Shown one piece after another: positions 1-4,536 of a DNA stretch of 5,985 bases (position 1 is its first letter; the number at the start of each line of letters is the position of its first letter). The notes under the pieces are model-generated. The model was not told where the DNA came from, did not search any database, and saw only the letters and a list, made by a program, of their open reading frames with translations. Location: NCBI GenBank assembly GCA_030604975.1, contig JAUVUV010000146.1:1-5985 (forward strand), written 5' to 3'. This stretch comes from Candidatus Glassiibacteriota bacterium (GTDB lineage: Bacteria > Gemmatimonadota > Glassbacteria > GWA2-58-10). A program made the position numbers and the translations under genes.

Positions 1-900
1 AAAGGTCACCAGGGCCGCATCCTTGCCAAGCTGGAATACCTCAATCCGGGTTTATCGAAAAAAGACCGCATTGCACTTCAGATGATCGAAGACGCTGAGA
101 AGTCGGGAGATTTAAAACCGGGGCAGACAATTGTGGAACTGACAAGCGGCAATACGGGCACTGGCCTGGCGATTGTCTGCGCGGTGAAAGGATATCCTTT
201 TGTCGCAGTGATGAGCAAGGGGAATACAATCGAGAGGGCGCGGATGATGGCTGCCCTGGGAGCCGAGGTTGTGCTGGTTGACCAGGCTCCGGGCGCGCTG
301 CCGGGGCAGGTTTCCGGCGAATCCCTGGCTCTGGTGGAAAAGGCGGCTCAGCGGATCGTAAAAGAGCGAGGAGCGTTTCGCGCAGACCAGTTCAAGCTGG
401 AGGGCAATTTGAAAGCTCATTACCTTCACACCGGCAGGGAGATTATCCAGCAGTCTGGCAGCGGAGTCGATGCTTTCTGTGATTTTGTAGGCTCAGGGGG
501 AAGTTTCGCCGGCATATCGAAAGCTTTGAGAGAGAATAATCCGGAAACCCTGTGTTACCTGATAGAGCCAGAGGCTGCAGCGATTCTTTCAGGTGGGGAG
601 GTTAAGAATCCGAACCATAAGATTCAGGGCGGCGGCTATTCTATGCGGGAGTTGAAGTTCTTGCGGGATGTCAGGGTTGACGGATACATTCAGGTAACGG
701 ATGAAGAAGCGATCGCCACTGCCCGGCGCCTGGCCAGGGAGGAAGGGCTTTTTGCGGGGTTTTCCTCAGGTGCCAACGTGGCAGGAGCACTTCGGCTTCT
801 CAAAGGCCCCTGCAAGGGGAAAACCATAGCCGTTCTGCTCTGCGATTCAGGATTGAAATATTTGAGCACTGATTTATGGGCGCCGCTGGAAACTGAATAA
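1..900 (+). CDS. PLP-dependent cysteine synthase/CBS-family enzyme, 5'-truncated by the window
   Basis: The frame is open from base 1, so the N-terminus lies outside; 299 residues remain of a family usually around 300-350. Fold-type II PLP signatures are clear. NPGLSKKDRIA (residues 15-25) carries the probable Schiff-base lysine K21, where CysK usually reads NPGGSVKDR. TSGNTG (48-53) is the substrate-carboxylate loop. GSGGS (164-168) is the phosphate-binding loop. SSGAN is at 255-259, and DSG (282-284) places a serine near the pyridine nitrogen of PLP. Such enzymes replace the beta substituent of O-acetylserine, serine or a related amino acid, giving cysteine, cystathionine or an analogue, in the cytoplasm. 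No CBS regulatory domain follows. The less usual residues (LSKK, GSGGS, FRADQF) put it in a divergent branch, so the exact substrate is unknown. Family assignment is secure; naming it CysK would be a guess. Confidence 0.93.
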   Translation, partial: KGHQGRILAKLEYLNPGLSKKDRIALQMIEDAEKSGDLKPGQTIVELTSGNTGTGLAIVCAVKGYPFVAVMSKGNTIERARMMAALGAEVVLVDQAPGALPGQVSGESLALVEKAAQRIVKERGAFRADQFKLEGNLKAHYLHTGREIIQQSGSGVDAFCDFVGSGGSFAGISKALRENNPETLCYLIEPEAAAILSGGEVKNPNHKIQGGGYSMRELKFLRDVRVDGYIQVTDEEAIATARRLAREEGLFAGFSSGANVAGALRLLKGPCKGKTIAVLLCDSGLKYLSTDLWAPLETE

Positions 901-920
901 CTATACTAGAGTTGCTTTTC

Positions 921-963
921 AATATTAGTTTTTTCCGAGAAAAATATTTCTATTTTTCCTCCC
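921..963 (+). terminator. Weak AU-rich terminator-like hairpin after the PLP enzyme
   Basis: AATATT (921-926) can pair with AATATT (943-948), and the T run at 929-934 can pair in part with the A run at 940-944 around CCGAG. A T-rich stretch follows. The stem has almost no GC pairs, so it is a poor intrinsic terminator. It is listed because it sits 20 bases past the stop codon and is followed by a pyrimidine-rich tract to about 980. Confidence 0.3.
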
Positions 964-1024
964 GTTTTTCTCTCTTTCCCGAAAATCCTGTTCATATACA
1001 ACACTTAACCGGTCAGATAATACT

Positions 1025-1061
1025 GTTACCCGTCAGGTTGCACCTGCTCTATTCGGGTAAC
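1025..1061. other. Bulged stem-loop in the intergenic region
   Basis: GTTACCCG (1025-1032) pairs perfectly with CGGGTAAC (1054-1061). Within the loop, CAGGT (1034-1038) pairs with ACCTG (1042-1046) around TGC. The result is two stacked helices separated by a 7-base bulge. No T tract follows on either strand, so it is not a terminator. It may be the 5' part of the structured RNA that ends at about 1335, or an isolated inverted repeat. Confidence 0.4.
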
Positions 1062-1106
1062 AAATAAACAGGCGTGTTCAATTCAATAGCTCTCGCGCGG
1101 AATCAT

Positions 1107-1335
1107 GCATTATCGAGGTTTGCCGGAAAGTTTCGCGAAAGGACCATTCTGGCATGCTGTTTGCTTATTTCATTGTGGAGAGAGTGGGACATCGGTTTTT
1201 AGGCCAGAGAAAGGGTATTATCCAGCAGGTTTCCGGCGGCACGTGAGCAGTTGGACTGCTGTTCCGGGAGGGGAACTGATTAGCCGCCGAAGAGGGGTCC
1301 CGTTTTGCCAGACGGTAAAACGGGACCTTTTATAT
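1107..1335 (+). ncRNA. Candidate structured RNA with a three-way junction, ending at an intrinsic terminator
   Basis: Hairpin A pairs GCCGGAA (1122-1128) with TTCTGGC (1147-1153), one G-U pair, and can be extended by GCAT/ATGC (1107-1110/1154-1157). The junction helix pairs CGGCGGC (1234-1240) with GCCGCCG (1283-1289), seven G-C pairs. It encloses two hairpins that touch end to end: AGCAG/CTGCT (1246-1250/1256-1260, loop TTGGA) and GTTCC/GGAAC (1261-1265/1272-1276, loop GGGAGG). Two bases later comes a strong terminator. No riboswitch or housekeeping RNA family was recognised, and no gene follows on this strand for about 900 bases, so a free small RNA fits better than a cis leader. The 79-codon open frame at 1105-1344 lacks a ribosome site and runs through the terminator, so it is not taken as coding. 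The 5' end and promoter are not determined. Confidence 0.4.
1293..1335 (+). terminator. Strong rho-independent terminator
   Basis: GGTCCCGTTTT (1296-1306) pairs perfectly with AAAACGGGACC (1317-1327), an 11-bp stem that G-U and A-T pairs can lengthen at the base. The loop is 10 bases. TTTTATATTT follows on the + strand, while the - strand side has no T run. It therefore ends a rightward transcript, although no protein gene lies just upstream. Confidence 0.75.
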
Positions 1336-1350
1336 TTAGACTAGGATAGA

Positions 1351-1380
1351 ATGCCTTTGCAGAATATAATATTCAGGCAT
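1351..1380. repeat. Inverted repeat between the terminator and the membrane-protein remnant
   Basis: ATGCCT (1351-1356) is complementary to AGGCAT (1375-1380). Between them GAATAT-A-ATATTC (1362-1374) is a second perfect inverted repeat, leaving a five-base bulge on one side. There is no T tract on either strand, so function is unknown. On the - strand it lies just past the stop of the DUF2231-like remnant. Confidence 0.35.
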
Positions 1381-1404
1381 GATAGCCCGGTCAATTGCCC
1401 TGGA

Positions 1405-1705
1405 TTAAAACAGTAGAAAATTTTCGCCGTACACCATTTTGCCGCCATAATGGCTGGCGGTCAAGACAGGCAGCGTGGAAACAACCACAAGTACGAAATA
1501 AGGCCATCTGGCTGAACCCTTAAACCTGCCACCTTTATTGATCCGCAGGACCAGGGCCGCAAGGCAGGCGATTTCTGCGGCGATATTCAACTTCTCCGAT
1601 CTCCTCTATTTCATCCCCTGTGCCAGGAGCAACATTCCGGGCAACTGTACCGGCTGCTGAGCATACAACGCAGAAAACCATCCTTAAGAACAATAAAAAT
1701 ATACG
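1405..1705 (-). pseudogene. Frameshifted remnant of a DUF2231-like small membrane protein
   Basis: Two - strand frames join into one plausible protein. The first frame (1705 down to about 1590) follows an in-frame TAG at 1708-1706. It encodes a hydrophobic segment (RIFLLFLRMVFCVVCSAAG) and then an acidic loop (GTGDEIEEIGEVE). The second frame (from 1590, one base out of phase) gives NIAAEIACLAALVLRI, a basic loop, another hydrophobic segment (YFVLVVVSTLPVLTA) and a final SHYGGKMVYGENF. The order of TM, glycine/acidic loop, TM, TM, and an H-x-GG-x-x-VY ending is what I know of the C-terminal half of DUF2231-type membrane proteins. The N-terminal TM segments are missing, and TAG and a frameshift interrupt the frame, so it is read as decayed. 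A 61-residue product from TTG 1590 is possible but unlikely to be functional. The family name is from memory of the pattern. Confidence 0.48.
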
Positions 1706-1708
1706 CTA

Positions 1709-2150
1709 CCAAGGTTAAGGGTTTCAAGGTAAAGGTCAGCACTTTTCGATCCTACACTGCAGAGATGTATCCAGAAGTGTTTTTTAAACTATTTCAACAT
1801 AGAATATGTGATTTAGCTAACTGAAAGTAAAAAAAATCATAATAATTAGAATAAACGGAATGCTGGTTTTTAGAAAAGGAGCTCAATCTCGGACAGCATA
1901 TTGCCTTTGACATACTCTGGCAATACCAACAATCTCACGAAAGGCCAACTTCTTACCTGATTGGTCATTTTTCGAAGCAAGGATGCTATGGAGGCATAGC
2001 CTTGCATATTTCTGTTCGCTTCTTCTGGCAGGGATAGCTCGTGTTTTCTGTATTTTCAACCTGTCTACAACTCCGCTGGGTACGAGCATTCAATTACCCT
2101 GAGGTTAACATTTTTTTAATTCTCAAGTTTTATCAAGTTTGTGGTGAGAG
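1709..2150. other. Intergenic stretch with no convincing gene
   Basis: Bases 1709-1865 are AT-rich, with no ribosome site or protein-like frame. Bases 1870-2100 are less AT-rich and have several overlapping open frames. Two lie on the - strand: 2089-1883 (68 codons from an ATG), and 2055-1870, whose translation includes WPFVRLLVLPEYVKGNMLSE but has no proper start. Another open stretch lies on +. None has a Shine-Dalgarno site or a recognisable family. The segment may be eroded coding DNA; nothing can be assigned. Confidence 0.3.
2123..2140 (+). repeat. TCAAGTTT direct repeat, one helical turn apart
   Basis: TCAAGTTT occurs at 2123-2130 and again at 2133-2140, a 10-base period, just upstream of the likely promoter of the 174-aa gene. 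Same-face direct repeats at this spacing are a common layout for activator or repressor binding, but the binding protein is unknown. Confidence 0.3.
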
Positions 2151-2166
2151 CATAGTTGCGGGCAGG

Positions 2167-2197
2167 TTGAACTGCTTTTCATTTTAACTCTTAGAAT
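2167..2197 (+). promoter_or_regulatory. Possible sigma-70-type promoter for the 174-aa regulator gene
   Basis: TTGAAC (2167-2172) resembles a -35 box and TAGAAT (2192-2197) a -10 box. The 19-base spacer is longer than the ideal 17. Transcription would start near 2204, about 20 bases before the GTG start, leaving just enough leader for the ribosome site. Confidence 0.35.
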
Positions 2198-2212
2198 AAC
2201 TAACAATATTAC

Positions 2213-2218
2213 GGAGGT
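2213..2218 (+). promoter_or_regulatory. Shine-Dalgarno site fixing the GTG start at 2224
   Basis: GGAGGT lies five bases before GTG 2224, an almost ideal ribosome site. This supports the GTG start over any later ATG. Confidence 0.8.
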
Positions 2219-2223
2219 CAGTT

Positions 2224-2748
2224 GTGAAAATTAAAAACAACGGCGAGTCTTTCCCAGAGGTGCTTGACCGTCTGGTGGAGGTTATGCGCCATTTTCACTG
2301 CGAGGAGCCAAAAGAACTCGAGCACCTGTTAAAGCTGCCGGAAGATAGTCTGGTGAGTTTGTTTTGCACGCACTCAGCCGATCTTCCGCGGGATGTTATC
2401 CGGGTGCTCGAGGCGGCTGGTGTAAGGCGGGAGTTCATGGTTCGCGGCAGGGGTTCCATGTTCTCCGATACGGTGGATCGCCAGCGGCTGGAGGTGATGA
2501 AACGCCACGCTGCGCACCTGTTGAAAGTGGTCTGCAACAATTACCGCCTTCTGCGTAGAAAGGGTAAAGAACTGGGCATTCCCCTTCATGTTACCGACCG
2601 CAGGACAGAGCAGACTGCTATCGAGGAGGAATTGATAAATCTGCTGATCGAGGTCCTGAGTGATAAAACAAGCCGTGATCGCCTGCTGACATTTATCCGG
2701 GCCGAGGCATCCAACAGGGCTTCAGCACGACAGGGAATAATTGGTTAG
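2224..2748 (+). CDS. Phage CI-repressor-like DNA-binding protein, 174 aa
   Basis: The protein starts at GTG with a strong ribosome site. Residues 10-80 resemble the helix-turn-helix domain of phage CI-type repressors. Helices run from FPEVLDRLVEVMRHF to ELEHLLKLPEDSL, followed by DLPRDVIRVLEAAGVRREFMVRGRG, the usual 'x-LP-x-x-(I/V)-(I/L)-R-x-L-E-x-G-V-x-x-(E/D)-(F/W)-(M/L)' ending of this domain. Residues 85-115 form a basic, probably alpha-helical linker. Residues 133-160 are a helical tail ending LSDKTSRDRLLTFIR. There is no S24/LexA-like peptidase half, so RecA-triggered self-cleavage is not expected. It is convergent with the 372-aa regulator, whose own C-terminus carries a matching tail, which suggests related ancestry or a shared partner surface. 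The DNA-binding role is inferred from the pattern; target and signal are unknown. Confidence 0.72.
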   Translation: MKIKNNGESFPEVLDRLVEVMRHFHCEEPKELEHLLKLPEDSLVSLFCTHSADLPRDVIRVLEAAGVRREFMVRGRGSMFSDTVDRQRLEVMKRHAAHLLKVVCNNYRLLRRKGKELGIPLHVTDRRTEQTAIEEELINLLIEVLSDKTSRDRLLTFIRAEASNRASARQGIIG

Positions 2749-2750
2749 AA

Positions 2751-2781
2751 AACCTGGATTAGAGAGAGATTGATCTAGGTT
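2751..2781 (-). terminator. Hairpin between convergent regulator genes, probable terminator of the 372-aa gene
   Basis: AACCTGGAT (2751-2759) pairs with ATCTAGGTT (2773-2781) with one G-U pair and a 13-base loop. On the - strand the hairpin is followed by TTTTCTAA, so it could stop the leftward transcript 48 bases after its stop codon. On + there is no T run. Confidence 0.4.
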
Positions 2782-2828
2782 ATGCCTGGGGTGATGAAAC
2801 AGGTTCTCGGGCAGGGCGGGAAAGGTCT

Positions 2829-3947
2829 CTATTTTGACTTTACGTTTTTTCTCAGCCAGCCCAGAAGGCGTTTGCGGCCTAATTTGCTGCTGAGATATTC
2901 AGGAAGTTTGGCCAGCAATTCGGGATCATCGATCTCGATTTCGGTATCTCCGATCAGCAGAACGTTTTTTTTCATCTTTATCCGCTCTGCCTCTGTTGAT
3001 TGTTTCGTATCGCTGCGTTCGAGGCGCTCCTGCAGAAAATCCCGCAGGAGCCCTCCGACATCGTCAACCCGGCCGCCGTCATAGAAACCGACGACCTCAC
3101 GGCAGTAGCGTTCGGCCACCTTGGATGGTATTTCGAAAGCTCCGGAGGTCCGGCTCCAGCGTTCGAGGACCTCCCGGTTGTGTTCATATCTTTTACGTTC
3201 GCTGGCAGAGAGGTCTTCTGGCGCCGGGGGCACGAAAACAGGCACCTCCGAAGGCTCGAAACCGGAGGAACCGGCTCTAACGCTATGGCTGGCGAGAGCC
3301 TCGTCCAGGCGCTCGGAGATCAGGTTTTCAAGGGCGCGGCGCACAGTCTCAGCACTGAAAAGCTTTCCACCCCTGGCTGATGACTCTGAGGACCTGGAGG
3401 CTATCCTTTCGTGCAGAGATCTTGAAACAAGGAAAAGTGAAGCCGGGGTAACTTTGAGGATCCCGGTCAGGCGTTTTCTCAGCCCCGGGTCGCGCAGAGT
3501 GCCCCTGACCAGATTCCCGGCTCGCTGGGGATCCGTATCCAGTAGTTTGGCCAATTCGCGCTGTGTCAGTTTTTTCTCGGAGAGCAGACGGCGCACTTTA
3601 TGTTCATCCCATCTTCCACGTGCAATACGGCTCCCGAAAGACAGGCGTTCGATCCCCCAAGGCGCACCGGCCGCCACAGGCTCTTCACCCTCGCCGAGTA
3701 GCAGCCAGTTGAGGTCCACTTTCCAAATTTTCCCCACAGCCTTTGCCAGAGCGGGCGAGACACTCATCGACTTGCCCTTGCGCAACACCCCGTCGTGTAC
3801 ACCGAGTATTTCCGCCAGGTGCACGTCATCCAGTTCATAGCCAGCGGCCAGGTAACGTCCCTTCATCATGGAAAGTAGCCCGGCGAACCTCTGCTCGATA
3901 TCTGTACCACGCGAAACAATGGCATTCGAAACTTTTTTCGGTGTCAT
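2829..3947 (-). CDS. Two-headed HTH transcriptional regulator (tandem CI-like and XRE-like domains), 372 aa
   Basis: Residues about 18-88 form a CI-repressor-like helix-turn-helix domain (LAEILGVHDGVLRKG, then the typical ending VDLNWLLLGEGEEP). Residues about 114-172 form a second, XRE/Cro-like domain (EKKLTQRELAKLLDTDPQRAGNLV, then LKVTPASLFL). Residues 195-320 are charged and mostly helical, with a proline-rich piece near 232-244. A short strand-like KKNVLLIGDTEIEI (326-339) precedes a helical tail ending LSSKLGRKRLLGWLR (352-366). No peptidase, ligand-binding or oligomerisation family was recognised in the C-terminal half. The ATG at 3947 has no evident Shine-Dalgarno site; an in-frame TGA lies five codons before it, so no longer form is possible. 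It reads away from a shared control region with a palindromic operator, which makes autoregulation and control of the 65-aa gene the simplest inference. Confidence 0.75.
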   Translation of the reverse strand: MTPKKVSNAIVSRGTDIEQRFAGLLSMMKGRYLAAGYELDDVHLAEILGVHDGVLRKGKSMSVSPALAKAVGKIWKVDLNWLLLGEGEEPVAAGAPWGIERLSFGSRIARGRWDEHKVRRLLSEKKLTQRELAKLLDTDPQRAGNLVRGTLRDPGLRKRLTGILKVTPASLFLVSRSLHERIASRSSESSARGGKLFSAETVRRALENLISERLDEALASHSVRAGSSGFEPSEVPVFVPPAPEDLSASERKRYEHNREVLERWSRTSGAFEIPSKVAERYCREVVGFYDGGRVDDVGGLLRDFLQERLERSDTKQSTEAERIKMKKNVLLIGDTEIEIDDPELLAKLPEYLSSKLGRKRLLGWLRKNVKSK

Positions 3948-3999
3948 GTACCGGCACCAGGGTCAGGGAATGAAAAAAAGCAAAATGATTAAAAAAAAG

Positions 4000-4028
4000 T
4001 TGACAAATAGTAACGGATATACTATAAT
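4000..4028 (+). promoter_or_regulatory. Consensus sigma-70-type promoter reading toward the 65-aa HTH gene
   Basis: TTGACA (4000-4005) and TATAAT (4023-4028) are both perfect, with a 17-base spacer (4006-4022). Transcription should begin near 4035. The next clear gene starts at 4278, giving a leader of about 240 bases. So strong a core promoter usually needs a repressor to be silent. Confidence 0.85.
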
Positions 4029-4044
4029 TAATTACAATTTGTAA
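4016..4044 (-). promoter_or_regulatory. Possible overlapping promoter for the 372-aa regulator
   Basis: On the - strand, TTACAA (4044-4039) as -35 and TATATC (4021-4016) as -10 are 17 bases apart. A start near 4009 gives a leader of about 60 bases before ATG 3947. It overlaps the + promoter almost completely, so the two should exclude each other. Both boxes depart from consensus. Confidence 0.4.
4032..4044. promoter_or_regulatory. Palindromic operator candidate TTACAA-T-TTGTAA
   Basis: The 13-base inverted repeat is perfect and covers the expected + start site and the -35 box of the - promoter. A looser version (GTTGAC...GTAAC) lies at 3999-4014 over the + -35 box. The GTAAC ends of the two (4010-4014 and 4041-4045) are 31 bases apart, about three helical turns. 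A dimer of the 372-aa regulator is the likeliest ligand, by inference from position. Confidence 0.5.
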
Positions 4045-4055
4045 CATAAATATTA

Positions 4056-4102
4056 AGGAAAATTTTCCTGTCTTATTTTAGGTTCCCTAAATTCGAAAAT
4101 TT
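4056..4102 (+). repeat. Cluster of three short palindromes in the leader
   Basis: AGGAAAATTTTCCT (4056-4069) is a perfect 14-base palindrome. TTTAGG/CCTAAA (4077-4082/4086-4091) and AAATT/AATTT (4089-4093/4098-4102) follow. They lie just after the + start site. They could be further operator half-sites or weak RNA hairpins. The last two share bases and could not form together. Confidence 0.4.
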
Positions 4103-4153
4103 TAAATGAAGGAGTACTTGGTAAAAGACGTACAATACGTGATGTAAATTAGT

Positions 4154-4246
4154 ATGGCTGATCCTATAAGCAAGCTTATCAAAATATCAGACTTATGTCA
4201 AGAGTTTGTGTATCTATGGCAAAAAATTGAAAGGCAAGTGTGGTAA
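4154..4246 (+). other. Possible 30-codon leader ORF upstream of the HTH gene
   Basis: An ATG frame encodes MADPISKLIKISDLCQEFVY followed by LWQKIERQVW and TAA, ending 31 bases before the 65-aa gene. A 13-codon frame (4106-4147, ending TAA) lies in the same phase just before it. No ribosome site precedes either. The amino acid make-up is protein-like, but this may be chance or an eroded gene. Confidence 0.2.
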
Positions 4247-4251
4247 TCCGA

Positions 4252-4273
4252 TTTGACCTGAATCAAAGGGAGG
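4252..4273 (+). promoter_or_regulatory. Inverted repeat TTTGA-N6-TCAAA abutting the Shine-Dalgarno site
   Basis: TTTGA (4252-4256) and TCAAA (4263-4267) are complementary. GGGAGG (4268-4273) follows at once, four bases before ATG 4278. The ribosome site is strong and fixes the start. The repeat could be a protein site or a small hairpin at the edge of the ribosome site. Confidence 0.5.
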
Positions 4274-4277
4274 CGTA

Positions 4278-4475
4278 ATGAATACCCGGACAGCAAAAAG
4301 GGAAGAATGGCTAACCATAGCGCAGGCGGTAGAAAGGATGCCGATTCCGGTATCGAAGTCCACGGTGAGGCGCTGGATAGAGGAGGGCAAGTACGGAATC
4401 CTAGCCGGCAAGTTCGGCGGAAGGCTGGTAATCAGGGCCGACACTTTGCCGGATATCAGGGAGGATCTGGATTGA
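4278..4475 (+). CDS. Small excisionase/MerR-like HTH DNA-binding protein, 65 aa
   Basis: The protein is a single winged helix-turn-helix of the HTH_17/excisionase type. WLTIAQAVERM (11-21) is the first helix, SKSTVRRWIEEGK (26-38) the turn and recognition helix, and GKFGGRLVIRADTL (44-57) the wing with the usual '(R/K)-x-x-x-(V/I)-x-x-x-(D/E)-L' form. Such proteins bend DNA as recombination directionality factors (Xis) or act as small regulators. The start is fixed by GGGAGG four bases upstream. It lies divergent from the 372-aa regulator, past a shared operator region, in the position of a Cro or Xis gene in a phage immunity region. No integrase is present in the window, so an Xis role has no direct support. 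The gene ends 61 bases before the convergent permease stop. Confidence 0.72.
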   Translation: MNTRTAKREEWLTIAQAVERMPIPVSKSTVRRWIEEGKYGILAGKFGGRLVIRADTLPDIREDLD

Positions 4476-4521
4476 AAATAAAAACAGAAGCGCAAGATTA
4501 AAGATTAAGTTCTCTTACGGG

Positions 4522-4535
4522 AAAGGCATGCCTTT
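4522..4535. terminator. Short palindrome between convergent genes
   Basis: AAAGGCATGCCTTT is a perfect palindrome that can form a 5-bp stem with a CATG loop. It sits between the stop codons of the HTH gene (4475) and the permease (4537). T runs are poor on both strands, so a terminator role is only suggested by position. Confidence 0.3.
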
Positions 4536-4536
4536 A

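Noticed and set aside
1107..1335. Known riboswitch, 6S RNA, RNase P RNA or tmRNA
   Set aside because: Searched by eye for their conserved boxes and found none; structure alone does not name a family.
1105..1344. 79-codon + frame with an ATG
   Set aside because: No ribosome site, unusual composition, and it overlaps the junction helices and reads through the strong terminator.
1883..2089. 68-codon - frame with an ATG
   Set aside because: No ribosome site and no recognised family; other frames of the same bases look equally protein-like, so no coding call is supported.
2748..2829. Overlap or fusion of the two convergent regulator genes
   Set aside because: The stops at 2748 and 2829 are 80 bases apart with a hairpin between; the genes are separate.
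3121..3840. 239-codon + frame opposite the 372-aa regulator
   Set aside because: Arginine- and serine-rich shadow of the real gene on the other strand; no start site or domain.
4278..4475. Calling the 65-aa protein Xis
   Set aside because: The fold fits, but no integrase or attachment site is visible, so only an excisionase/MerR-like label is justified.
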